64,000 bases of DNA, taken from Shewanella psychrophila (lineage in GTDB: Bacteria > Pseudomonadota > Gammaproteobacteria > Enterobacterales > Shewanellaceae). The notes under the pieces were generated by a model. That model did no database searches. It was not told where the DNA came from and worked only from the letters and a program-made list of their open reading frames with translations. A program made the position numbers and the translations under genes. Where the stretch lies: NCBI RefSeq assembly GCF_002005305.1, contig NZ_CP014782.1, positions 3,782,001 through 3,846,000 of the forward strand. Reading direction: 5' to 3'. Of the stretch, positions 17,465 to 25,760 are shown piece after piece (position 1 is the first letter of the stretch; every line of letters starts with the position of its first letter).

Positions 17465-17597
17465 AAAAACTCCCTTTAGCTATTTATTAGCTAACTGAGT
17501 GTGATCAATAAGAGTGACATTCACTTACCCAAGACCCATTCAAAGGTAAGTGAAGATATCACCTAGCTCCTGTCGTATTCGAGTGAAGGAAAACTAA

Positions 17598-18191
17598 ATG
17601 GCTGTAAGCCCTAAAATTAATCGCCGCGAACATATTCTCCAATGTCTAGCCACCATGCTAGAAACCAATCCAGGACAAAGAATAACCACAGCCAAGCTCG
17701 CCGCCGAAGTTGGTGTTTCTGAGGCGGCCTTATATCGTCATTTTCCGAGCAAAGCGCGCATGTTTGAGGGCTTGATCGATTTTATCGAAGAGTCTCTGCT
17801 TTCACGCATTAACCTCATCATGGATGAAGAAAAAGACACCATGAAACGCTGCCAGTTATTGCTGCAATTACTGCTGATTTTCTCCGAGCGTAACCCGGGG
17901 ATCTCACGGGTACTTAACGGTGATGCTCTACTAGGTGAGAATGAACGTTTACGCAGTCGTGTTAGTCAGATATTTTCCAAGATAGAGACTCACCTAAAAC
18001 AAATTTTACGTGAGAAAACCCTACGTGAAGGCAAAGGATTCAATATAGATGAGGCTATTTTAGCCAATCTTTTACTCGCCGTCGCCGAAGGTCGAATTGC
18101 CCAGTTTGTTCGCAGCGAGTTCAAGCAAAAACCGACTCAGCACTTCGACCAACAGTGGATATTTATCCAGCAGCAACTATTACAAAGTTAA
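17598..18191 (+). CDS. slmA: nucleoid occlusion factor SlmA
   Basis: 197 residues, TetR fold. The helix-turn-helix (ITTAKLAAEVGVSEAALYRH, about 29-48) is followed by FPSKARMFEGLI and the all-helical dimer domain. SlmA binds SBS sites on DNA and blocks FtsZ assembly over the nucleoid. Downstream of dut on the same strand, as in enterobacteria. The C-terminal FDQQWIFIQQQL is family-typical. Confidence 0.96.
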   Translation: MAVSPKINRREHILQCLATMLETNPGQRITTAKLAAEVGVSEAALYRHFPSKARMFEGLIDFIEESLLSRINLIMDEEKDTMKRCQLLLQLLLIFSERNPGISRVLNGDALLGENERLRSRVSQIFSKIETHLKQILREKTLREGKGFNIDEAILANLLLAVAEGRIAQFVRSEFKQKPTQHFDQQWIFIQQQLLQS

Positions 18192-18330
18192 GCTCATATA
18201 CCCTATAGCAGCCTGTAGTAAAGGCTGCTCGCCCAAATAAAATTGAATTGCAGATCCTCATCGTTTACTTTACCCTCCCCACTTAACGAATTCGTAAAAA
18301 CCTACATCATTACATAACAATAGTATCTCT

Positions 18331-18642
18331 ATAAAACTAATTAGCTGGTTTAGTTTTACCTAGGGCATATACGAAAATTAATAGAAACATGTAACAAGGA
18401 TGTCTCAATGAAACTAATTAGTTGTTTTAGTTTTACCTAGGGATATATACGTAAAATGAATAGAAACATGTAACACGGATGTCTCAATGAAACTAATTAG
18501 TTGTTTTAGTTTTACCTAGGGCATATACGAAAATTAATAGAAACATGTAACACGGATGTCTCAATGAAACTAATTAGTTGTTTTAGTTTTACCTAGGGAT
18601 ATATACGTAAAATAAATAGAAACTTGTAACAAGGATGTCTCA
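18331..18642 (+). repeat. four 77/79-bp tandem repeats abutting the S9 peptidase start
   Basis: Four units run 18331-18407 (77), 18408-18486 (79), 18487-18563 (77) and 18564-18642 (79). Units 1 and 3 share one sequence variant (GGGCATATACGAAAATTAATAG) in the middle and units 2 and 4 another (GGGATATATACG), so the array is a duplicated A-B dimer. Each unit begins with the first bases of the downstream gene (ATGAAACTAATTAG, with ATA in unit 1) and ends with a ribosome site and TCA just before the next ATG. Units 2-4 therefore each contain a translatable MKLISCFSFT-stop frame. The gene's own start at 18643 is the fifth copy of the unit's beginning. Confidence 0.9.
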
Positions 18643-20607
18643 ATGAAACTAATTAAGTGGTTTAGTTTGTCCTGCCTATTGCTAAATAGCCTAATAGTCC
18701 AAGCTCAAACAAACGATCTCATTGCCAAATTTAGCCGTTCCACCGAATACTCTAATGTCAAAATATCCCCTAATGGAGAATATCTTAGTGTCTTGACCTC
18801 AAAAGAGGGAAAGAAAATGCTAATGATATTAGACGCCATCTCCAAGAAACCAACGCACGTGATTCATTTTCCCGGAAATGCTCAAGTTGGCAACTACGAA
18901 TGGGTCAATCATGAGCGCATCGTTTTACAAAAAGAATACCTGAAAGGTTGGAAAGATCACCCACAATACTACGGCGAACTGATGGCTGTAAATGCCGATG
19001 GTTCCCAAGCTAAATACCTTTTTGGCTATAAAGGTGGTGAAATGCAAACGGGATCTAGGCTGAAAAAAAATACCCCCATTCGTGCCACAGCTTATATCTT
19101 AGACCCCTTGCCTAAAGATGAACGCTTTATGCTAGTTCAAGCACTGCCTTGGGGCTCAGGGGGAAGTAATACGGCAGAAAACCGACAAAGGGTCTATAAA
19201 GTTGATGTGTATAAGGGCACCCGTAAAAAAATTACCACATCCCCTATTCCTTATGCCAGATTCCTCAATGACGATGAGGGCAAGGTCCACTTTGTCAGTG
19301 GTACAAGAGATTACATTAGCTCCACACTGTTTTATCGACAAGATAGTAAATGGGTAGATACAGATAAACTCAATCTAAACCTGAGCCAGATGAGCCCTAT
19401 CGCTTTTGGCGAAAATAGCGACAGTGTTTATGTTGTAGGCAGTGAAAATGGCAAACCTAAAGGCGTGTATCTTGTCAGCATTAAGACGGGCACAAAAAAA
19501 CTAATAAGCCAAGATAAAATTGTCGACCCGAGCAACATCTGGCTTAATAAGATAAGTAAAAAACTCTACGCCGTTGAGTATGAAAATGGCTATCCGACCT
19601 ATGAGTTTGTCGATAAAAAAGATACACACGCTAAATATGTTAAGCAGTTACTCGCTTCATTACCGGGACATCAGATCCATCTGGTCAGTGAAACTAACGA
19701 TGGCAGCCAGTTTATAATCAAAGCATTTAACGATAGGAATCCAGGAGATTACTATCTGTTCAACAGCAAAATGGTAAAGCTTGAGTATCTTGTTTCTCAA
19801 AAAAAATGGCTTGACCCAGAGTTGATGGCAGAGGTTAAACCTATCACTTTCACCAGCCGAGACGGCAAGCAGATCCATGGCTACCTCACTCTACCCAACA
19901 ACAAGGAAGCCAAGGATTTACCTCTGGTCGTCAATCCACATGGCGGTCCACATGGGCCGAGGGATTGGTGGGGATTCGACACGCAAAATCAACTAATAGC
20001 CAGCCAAGGTGCAGCCGTACTTCAGGTCAACTTTAGAGGCTCAGGTGGCTACGGAGACAGCTTTGAATATGCTGGTCACCAAAAGTGGGGAACAGAGATC
20101 CAGTATGACATCATAGATGCCACTCGCTATGTCATCGAACAGGGATATGTCGACAAAGAACGGATCTGTATCGTCGGCGGAAGCTTCGGCGGATACTCGG
20201 CATTACAAAGCTCTATTATCGAACCCGACCTATTTAAGTGTGCCATTGGTTTCGCTGGAGTCTATGATCTTGAACTTATGTTTGAAGAGGGGGATGTTCA
20301 GGGACGAAAGGCCGGAAGAAAATACCTAACAGAAGTGCTTGGCACCGACGAAGCAACTCTAGCTAAGATGTCTCCAAGCCATAATGTCAATAAACTCAAA
20401 GTTAAATTGTTATTAGTGCACGGAGGGGAAGACGAGCGCGCTCCTATAGAGCAGCTTGAGTCACTTGAAGATGCACTGAAAGAAATCAACTACCCCTATG
20501 AAAAGTTGATTATGGATGATGAGGGGCACGGTTTCTATAATGATGAACACCAAGAGAAATATTACAAACTTATGATGGCTTTCCTAGAAACTAATCTCAA
20601 ACTGTAA
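18643..20607 (+). CDS. S9-family (prolyl oligopeptidase-like) peptidase, exported
   Basis: 654 residues. The signal peptide (MKLIKWFSLSCLLLNSLIVQA) is followed by a beta-propeller-like region to about 390 and an alpha/beta-hydrolase domain. The catalytic triad can be read: Ser514 in GGSFGGYS, Asp597 in HGGEDERAP and His629 in EGHGF. NPHGGPHGPRDWWGF and NFRGSGGYG are typical of the acylaminoacyl-peptidase/DPP-like S9 branch. It should cleave short peptides in the periplasm. AAGGA seven bases before the ATG is its ribosome site. The 5' region is a tandem array of copies of its own start, and an intrinsic terminator follows. Confidence 0.93.
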   Translation: MKLIKWFSLSCLLLNSLIVQAQTNDLIAKFSRSTEYSNVKISPNGEYLSVLTSKEGKKMLMILDAISKKPTHVIHFPGNAQVGNYEWVNHERIVLQKEYLKGWKDHPQYYGELMAVNADGSQAKYLFGYKGGEMQTGSRLKKNTPIRATAYILDPLPKDERFMLVQALPWGSGGSNTAENRQRVYKVDVYKGTRKKITTSPIPYARFLNDDEGKVHFVSGTRDYISSTLFYRQDSKWVDTDKLNLNLSQMSPIAFGENSDSVYVVGSENGKPKGVYLVSIKTGTKKLISQDKIVDPSNIWLNKISKKLYAVEYENGYPTYEFVDKKDTHAKYVKQLLASLPGHQIHLVSETNDGSQFIIKAFNDRNPGDYYLFNSKMVKLEYLVSQKKWLDPELMAEVKPITFTSRDGKQIHGYLTLPNNKEAKDLPLVVNPHGGPHGPRDWWGFDTQNQLIASQGAAVLQVNFRGSGGYGDSFEYAGHQKWGTEIQYDIIDATRYVIEQGYVDKERICIVGGSFGGYSALQSSIIEPDLFKCAIGFAGVYDLELMFEEGDVQGRKAGRKYLTEVLGTDEATLAKMSPSHNVNKLKVKLLLVHGGEDERAPIEQLESLEDALKEINYPYEKLIMDDEGHGFYNDEHQEKYYKLMMAFLETNLKL

Positions 20608-20626
20608 TAGTTAATTAACACCTCAT

Positions 20627-20651
20627 GCCGATTGGTTCAATCGGCTTTTTT
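20627..20651 (+). terminator. intrinsic terminator after the S9 peptidase gene
   Basis: GCCGATTG (20627-20634) pairs with CAATCGGC (20638-20645) around a three-base loop, followed by TTTTTT. Confidence 0.9.
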
Positions 20652-20833
20652 GCTATTCCCACACAGTTTCAGGGTATAATTTATCGTCGATTCAGGGTAT
20701 CCTCCACGTCCGTTTGTTATTCTAATATAATGCTAACTAGCCCATGGCTTTTAGCTAGATGAAATTAACACTCGATATTTACAACCATAAAAACGTATCG
20801 GAAATAACCACTATCTGGATAGTGGAGGAAACT

Positions 20834-21493
20834 ATGACATCGAAAGAAGCACAGCTCAGTGAGTCAGCACTACAAGTTCAGACGGCATTATTAGCCCGAG
20901 GACTCGAGACACCTATGCTACCTTCAGAATTCAGCGCAGAGGAACGTAAGGAGAGGATCGAACATCATATGCGCGAGATCTTAACCTTGATGTCTCTGGA
21001 TCTTACCGATGACAGTTTGGTCGATACCCCACGTCGAATCGCCAAGATGTATGTGGATGAAATATTTTCCGGCTTAGATTACGCCAACTTTCCTAAGATC
21101 ACCGTCATCGAAAATAAGATGGGCTTCGATGAAATGGTTAAAGTCAAAGATATCAGCCTAACCAGTACCTGTGAGCATCATCTGGTCACCATAGATGGTT
21201 TCGCAACCGTGGCTTATCTGCCACGTAAGAACATCATAGGTCTATCTAAGATTAACCGTATCGTACGCTTCTTTGCCCAACGGCCCCAGGTGCAAGAACG
21301 CCTCACTCAACAGGTGTTAGTAGCTTTACAGACTCTGCTTGAGACAAAAGATGTGGCGGTGAAGATGGATGCGGTGCATTACTGCGTTAAGTCTCGTGGC
21401 ATCATGGATTCCACCAGCTCGACGACGACCACCGCACTAGGTGGCATATTTAAGTCAAATCCCGCGACTCGCGCAGAATTCTTAAGTAATTAA
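20834..21493 (+). CDS. folE: GTP cyclohydrolase I (FolE)
   Basis: About 219 residues from the ATG at 20834 (MTSKEAQLSESALQVQ), which has GGAGG six bases upstream; an in-frame ATG 25 codons earlier gives a longer product without family support. The zinc/active-site motifs STCEHHL and HYCVKSRG are present, as is IGLSKINRIVRFFA. The enzyme converts GTP to 7,8-dihydroneopterin triphosphate for folate synthesis. It stands alone between the S9 peptidase and pyrE, with terminators on both sides. Confidence 0.95.
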   Translation: MTSKEAQLSESALQVQTALLARGLETPMLPSEFSAEERKERIEHHMREILTLMSLDLTDDSLVDTPRRIAKMYVDEIFSGLDYANFPKITVIENKMGFDEMVKVKDISLTSTCEHHLVTIDGFATVAYLPRKNIIGLSKINRIVRFFAQRPQVQERLTQQVLVALQTLLETKDVAVKMDAVHYCVKSRGIMDSTSSTTTTALGGIFKSNPATRAEFLSN

Positions 21494-21564
21494 ATAGAGC
21501 AGATTCGAGAGCGAGCCTTCGGCTCTTCTAGAACGGGGCAAGCTGCTACGAGAGACTGCAAACA

Positions 21565-21600
21565 AAAAAGCAAAAGCCAAACTTAAGGCTTTTGCTTTTT
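21565..21600. terminator. bidirectional terminator between folE and pyrE
   Basis: AAAAAGCAAAAGCC (21565-21578) and GGCTTTTGCTTTTT (21587-21600) form a perfect 14-bp stem with A and T ends suitable for both convergent genes. Confidence 0.9.
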
Positions 21601-21667
21601 CTAGAAGCGAACTTGTGAGCGCCCTCGAAGTGAGCGTGCGAACGCTCTAGCACTCTAAGCTTATCTT

Positions 21668-22309
21668 CTATATCCCGTACTGATCACGATAAGCACTAAC
21701 CGAAGCCAACTGCGCTTCCATGCCCGGCTTTTCAGATAAGTAGTTGATCAGATCGCCAAGCTTGATGATTGAAATGATCTCACAGCCAAAGTCACGTTCA
21801 ACTTCCTGAATCGCAGATAGCTCACCCTTGCCTTTCTCTTGACGGTCCAGAGCAATTAACACACCTGCTAGCGTCGCTTCATGGGCCTGAATGATCTCCA
21901 TGGACTCACGAATTGCAGTGCCCGCAGTGATCACATCATCGACTAGCATGACACGACCTTTCAGCTCGCTACCCACTAGGCTGCCGCCTTCACCGTGCTG
22001 TTTCTTCTCTTTACGGTTGAAGCAATATGGCATATCGATATCATGATGCTCACATAGGGCTACAGCCGTCGTCGTCGCAATAGGAATGCCTTTATAAGCT
22101 GGACCAAATAACAGATCATGCTCAATCCCTGAATCGACTAAAGCGGTCGCGTAAAAACGACCCAGACGTGCTAGATCGCGCCCAGTATTAAACAGACCAG
22201 CATTGAAGAAATAAGGACTAACACGACCAGATTTAAGTGTAAACTCACCAAATCTCAATACCTGACGCTCTAGGGCAAATTCGATAAACTCACGTTGATA
22301 GGCTTTCAC
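21668..22309 (-). CDS. pyrE: orotate phosphoribosyltransferase
   Basis: 213 residues, typical length. The PRPP-binding motif VMLVDDVITAGTAIRES and the flexible catalytic loop with NRKEKKQHGEGGSLVG are clear. It makes OMP from orotate and PRPP in pyrimidine synthesis. It lies downstream of rph on the same strand, separated by a terminator-like hairpin that suggests UTP-responsive attenuation as described for E. coli rph-pyrE. Confidence 0.97.
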   Translation of the reverse strand: MKAYQREFIEFALERQVLRFGEFTLKSGRVSPYFFNAGLFNTGRDLARLGRFYATALVDSGIEHDLLFGPAYKGIPIATTTAVALCEHHDIDMPYCFNRKEKKQHGEGGSLVGSELKGRVMLVDDVITAGTAIRESMEIIQAHEATLAGVLIALDRQEKGKGELSAIQEVERDFGCEIISIIKLGDLINYLSEKPGMEAQLASVSAYRDQYGI

Positions 22310-22362
22310 ACTCTCTCCTCAATTGACTAGTTTAATATTACTTTTATTAGTTAGGGTATTCA

Positions 22363-22388
22363 AAAAAGGACCCATCAGGGTCCTTTTT
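22363..22388 (-). terminator. rph-pyrE intercistronic attenuator-like terminator
   Basis: On the minus strand AAAAAGGACCC pairs with GGGTCCTTTTT through an 11-bp perfect stem and four-base loop with a T run. It begins 16 bases after the rph stop and lies about 54 bases before the pyrE start. In E. coli a hairpin at this place lets UTP levels, through coupling of transcription to translation of rph, control pyrE. The structure is seen; the regulation is inferred. Confidence 0.75.
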
Positions 22389-22403
22389 ATGTTTAAAACA
22401 ATT

Positions 22404-23117
22404 TTAGCTCAATGCCGCTTTCTGTACATCGACTATTTCACGAATGCCGTGCTTAGCCAGCTCTAGCATACTAAGCAACTCTTCATGGCTAAATGGCTCA
22501 CCTTCGGCAGTGCCTTGGACTTCGATCATCTTACCGGTTTCTGTCATCACTACGTTCATATCGGTTTCAGCTTCGCTGTCTTCCAAATACTCTAAATCAC
22601 AGATTGGCTCACCTTTATAAATACCAACACTGACTGCAGCGATAAGGAACTTAAGTGGGTTTGTCTTTAAAATACCTTTGCCACGCGCCCAGTTTAATGA
22701 ATCAACCAAAGCAACACAGGCACCAGTAATCGCAGCAGTACGTGTACCACCATCGGCCTGAATAACATCACAATCGATGACGATAGTGTTCTCACCTAAT
22801 GCTTTCATATCGACAGCTGCACGCAATGAGCGACCGATAAGGCGTTGGATCTCCTGTGTACGGCCAGACTGCTTACCACGAGCCGCCTCACGATTCATGC
22901 GGCTATGAGTAGAACGTGGCAACATGCCGTATTCAGCGGTAACCCAACCTTGACCTTTTCCCTTAAGGAAACGAGGGACACCCTCTTCGAAGCTCGCAGT
23001 ACAGAGTACTTTAGTATCACCAAACTCGACTAAAACAGAACCTTCAGCATGAGCGGTAAATTGGCGAGTGATTGTCACTGGACGAGATTGAGCTGGCGTT
23101 CTATCACTAGGGCGCAT
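22404..23117 (-). CDS. rph: ribonuclease PH
   Basis: 237 residues, full length. RPSDRTPAQSRPVTI at the N-terminus, TAEYGMLPRSTHSRMNREA and the phosphate-site region GGTRTAAITGACVAL identify RNase PH, the phosphorolytic 3'-5' exonuclease that trims tRNA 3' ends. First gene of an rph-pyrE unit; divergent from yicC. A -10-like TATAAT on the minus strand at 23168-23163 is a candidate promoter. Confidence 0.97.
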   Translation of the reverse strand: MRPSDRTPAQSRPVTITRQFTAHAEGSVLVEFGDTKVLCTASFEEGVPRFLKGKGQGWVTAEYGMLPRSTHSRMNREAARGKQSGRTQEIQRLIGRSLRAAVDMKALGENTIVIDCDVIQADGGTRTAAITGACVALVDSLNWARGKGILKTNPLKFLIAAVSVGIYKGEPICDLEYLEDSEAETDMNVVMTETGKMIEVQGTAEGEPFSHEELLSMLELAKHGIREIVDVQKAALS

Positions 23118-23231
23118 AAGAATTTCCTGTATTGATTAATCGATAGGCGATTTTGGGTGGATATTATAGGGATTTGTGACCAAGGATGCCATGTTATTTG
23201 CCGATAATAGGTAAAGCCAAGACGCACTACT

Positions 23232-23259
23232 TTGAACCTAGCTGGCTTAGGTCTATAAT
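23232..23259 (+). promoter_or_regulatory. predicted sigma70 promoter of yicC
   Basis: TTGAAC (23232-23237), a 16-base spacer and a perfect TATAAT (23254-23259) lie 37 bases ahead of the yicC ATG. Confidence 0.6.
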
Positions 23260-23296
23260 CCTCGATCACATTCACGGTTAAACAATTGGAAAAACC

Positions 23297-24160
23297 ATGA
23301 TTCAAAGCATGACAGCCTACGCACGTATCGAGCATAAAGCAGACTGGGGCAATGCCTCCTGGGAGATCCGCTCAGTCAATCAACGCTACCTAGAGACCTA
23401 TCTACGTCTACCTGAGCATTTCCGTAGTCTCGAACCTATCTTACGAGATAGACTACGTAAACGTTTAAACCGTGGGAAAATCGAAGTTAATCTCAGATAC
23501 GATCTTGCCGACAACAAGAACAACGAACTTCAGCTAAACCAAGATCTTGCTAAGCAGCTGGTCAACGCAGCCAACTGGGTCAAACAGGAAGCCGGTCAAG
23601 GCGAACTCAATCTGGTCGACATCCTCAAATGGCCTGGTGTAATGTCCGGTTCAGAGCAAGATATGGACTCCCTAGGTAAAGAATTGCTTGTCGCTTTCGA
23701 TAGTGCCATCGATCAATTTATCGAAGCCCGTGGCCGTGAAGGCTCAGCCATCAACACAATGCTACAGACCCGTCTCGATGCCATCATCGCCCAAGTCGCT
23801 ATCGTACGTGAACATATGCCCACAGTGATGCAATGGCAACGTGACAAGCTGACCAACCGTCTAGCCGAGATCACTGGTGAACTGGATCCGGCTCGTCTAG
23901 AACAAGAGATGGTTATCCTAGCGCAAAAAATGGATGTCGCCGAAGAGATGGACAGACTCGACGCCCACGTTGCAGAAACTCAGCGCATCCTCAAGAAAGG
24001 TGGTGCACAAGGCCGCCGTTTAGACTTTATGATGCAGGAATTTAACCGCGAATCTAATACACTAGCCTCTAAGTCTATCAGTGCAGAAGTGACTGCTGCC
24101 GCAGTAGAGCTTAAAGTGCTGATTGAGCAAATGCGCGAGCAGATCCAGAACGTAGAGTAA
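23297..24160 (+). CDS. yicC: YicC-family endoribonuclease
   Basis: 287 residues, matching YicC (MIQSMTAYARIEHKADWGN at the start; RNPRYLE-like SVNQRYLETYLRLPEHFRSL; the C-terminal DUF1732 part with GGAQGRRLDFMMQEFNRE and the ending KVLIEQMREQIQNVE). E. coli YicC is reported as an endoribonuclease affecting RyhB. The divergent rph-yicC arrangement is the same as in enterobacteria. A strong terminator follows. Confidence 0.95.
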   Translation: MIQSMTAYARIEHKADWGNASWEIRSVNQRYLETYLRLPEHFRSLEPILRDRLRKRLNRGKIEVNLRYDLADNKNNELQLNQDLAKQLVNAANWVKQEAGQGELNLVDILKWPGVMSGSEQDMDSLGKELLVAFDSAIDQFIEARGREGSAINTMLQTRLDAIIAQVAIVREHMPTVMQWQRDKLTNRLAEITGELDPARLEQEMVILAQKMDVAEEMDRLDAHVAETQRILKKGGAQGRRLDFMMQEFNRESNTLASKSISAEVTAAAVELKVLIEQMREQIQNVE

Positions 24161-24194
24161 TGTTTTTAGCGGTTTAACCCTGCTAATAAAAACC

Positions 24195-24224
24195 ATCAAA
24201 GCCCCGTATTTACGGGGCTTTGAT
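24195..24224. terminator. bidirectional terminator after yicC
   Basis: ATCAAAGCCCCGTA and TACGGGGCTTTGAT form a perfect 14-bp stem with a two-base loop. T-rich sequence follows on the plus strand, and the other direction could serve the convergent unknown gene. Confidence 0.85.
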
Positions 24225-24305
24225 TTTCAGGGGAAAATACTGCCTCAGCTAACAAGCACCCTAGCCTAAGAATCTTGTGCAGCATTTCTTCCTTGTAACA
24301 GCTAG

Positions 24306-25040
24306 CTACTTCAACACCCTTAACACAGGATTTTGTGGATAAGGGCAAGGGAAATCCCCCGGTTTGACATTAACGTAATCGTGGGTGCTTATCCCACTAG
24401 CAAAGCGATATAGGACATCATCGACAAAGCGTTCGACTGGAATAAACTGATGTTTCTTACTGCATTGACCACTGGTTTTTCTAGGTTGCTGATTGATAAA
24501 CATGCTCAGCTCCCACGCCTCATCACTGTCAAAGTGGCTCGGGTTATTGTCATCAAACAATGAATGTAAGTCGTGCTGTACCTCAGTAATATGGGCACCG
24601 ATACTGAGATCAAGATTTCGAAAGCGCTTCACCTTGGTATTCTCGAAGTAGTGCTCTATATTATCGAGCATCTGCATACCATCATCATCGTTTTGAATGA
24701 CCCCTTCAGCTCGCAACCAGCCAATGGCATGTAATTTCCAGTGATTATAAAAGTCTTGCTGTAACTGAGCCCAATCAGGCCTCAAAGGATAGTGGAGCAT
24801 CATGCAGTAGCGGCTATGGGACTCCATAAATACCACCAACCAACTGCCATCATCATAGGGTTGCCACTGACGGCCCGACAAGTGAATAACCTGCCCCTGC
24901 CAGCTAACTCGATTGGCATTGGTGCTAATCGGCTGCACCCCGGGGTTATTGCTATCGGCGTCAGTTATTCGCTCAAGAGGCTGCTTAAGCATTTTACACA
25001 TGTGGTTGGACAGACTTAAAAACAGTGCCATCAAGGTCAC
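24306..25040 (-). CDS. hypothetical protein, family not recognised
   Basis: Up to 244 residues from a GTG at 25040; an ATG at 25031 (fourth codon) is also possible. There is no signal peptide and no clear membrane helix; the protein is rich in His, Asn and Trp. Segments such as WLVVFMESHSRYCMMLHYPL, HYFENTKVKRFRNLDLSIGA and the C-terminal FVDDVLYRFASGISTHDYVN look like a folded cytoplasmic protein rather than a chance frame, and codon use is like that of its neighbours. I cannot assign a family. It faces yicC across a terminator. Confidence 0.6.
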   Translation of the reverse strand: MTLMALFLSLSNHMCKMLKQPLERITDADSNNPGVQPISTNANRVSWQGQVIHLSGRQWQPYDDGSWLVVFMESHSRYCMMLHYPLRPDWAQLQQDFYNHWKLHAIGWLRAEGVIQNDDDGMQMLDNIEHYFENTKVKRFRNLDLSIGAHITEVQHDLHSLFDDNNPSHFDSDEAWELSMFINQQPRKTSGQCSKKHQFIPVERFVDDVLYRFASGISTHDYVNVKPGDFPCPYPQNPVLRVLK

Positions 25041-25165
25041 TCAGATTAACTCGTTAGATGTTCATAATGTTATCACCTTTATCAGGCAGCTCTGCTAAAT
25101 CAAGTTTCCTTATTCATATTTAGGCTAAGCTCAACAATAGTCGATGGATTGATAAAGTATTCAGG

Positions 25166-25489
25166 ATGAATAAACCGCTAATTGAGATCGCTTATGATGA
25201 TAGAGAGCATGCTGAGATATTGCTCAAACAACTCACACTCCACACAGATGTTCACCTGATAAGAAAACGTCTAAAACTCGGTGATTATCAGATAAACAAC
25301 TGGCTTATAGAAAGAAAAACACTCCCAGACCTTGCCCTATCACTCTGCAATGGCAGGCTATTTTCTCAGATCTATAGATTATCTAAAAGCTCCAGTAATA
25401 CAGCACTAATTACCGATTTTTTTGCTAATGGATCTCTTAAGCGAAATATCTTCTCAATTGAATCTTTTCTCCTATATCTCGTTATTTAG
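25166..25489 (+). pseudogene. truncated ERCC4-type nuclease
   Basis: 107 residues: IEIAYDDREH followed by LKLGDYQINNWLIERKTLPD, which gives the ERCC4/XPF nuclease signature (GD...ERKxxxD), then NGRLFSQIYRLSKS and TALITDF, where intact members read LIIEG. The frame ends soon after, whereas intact stand-alone ERCC4 proteins have roughly another hundred residues. I see no obvious continuation in the following 270 bases. The N-terminal catalytic half is intact, so a minimal active nuclease cannot be excluded, but a decayed remnant is more likely. Confidence 0.6.
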
Positions 25490-25757
25490 ACTCAAATTTA
25501 CAATCAAACCAGCACATAGGAGTTAAGCCTCTATCGGACTAGCCCGATGCAAAACCTAGTCAAAGTCCACTTCCGATTGTTGGCGCTATCGGCCTTCAAG
25601 CACTACCTTTAATTTAGCTATCAATTCTAATAAAAAGCCGATCTTCATTCCCATCGGCAACGCGCTCATAGCGACGGCTTGCTTCATTGCAAGTCAGAGA
25701 TGCACACGTCTGATTTCAACGGATATTGACCTATCCCATCTAGATCAATGGAGCGAC
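25490..25757. other. non-coding gap with no recognisable feature
   Basis: AT-balanced sequence between the truncated ERCC4 gene and the lipoprotein gene. I find no frame, hairpin or repeat I can support; it may include decayed ERCC4 sequence. Confidence 0.4.
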
Positions 25758-25760
25758 TTG

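Noticed and set aside
18331..18642. CRISPR-like array
   Set aside because: The units are repeated in full with no variable spacers; it is an ordinary tandem repeat derived from the start of the downstream gene.
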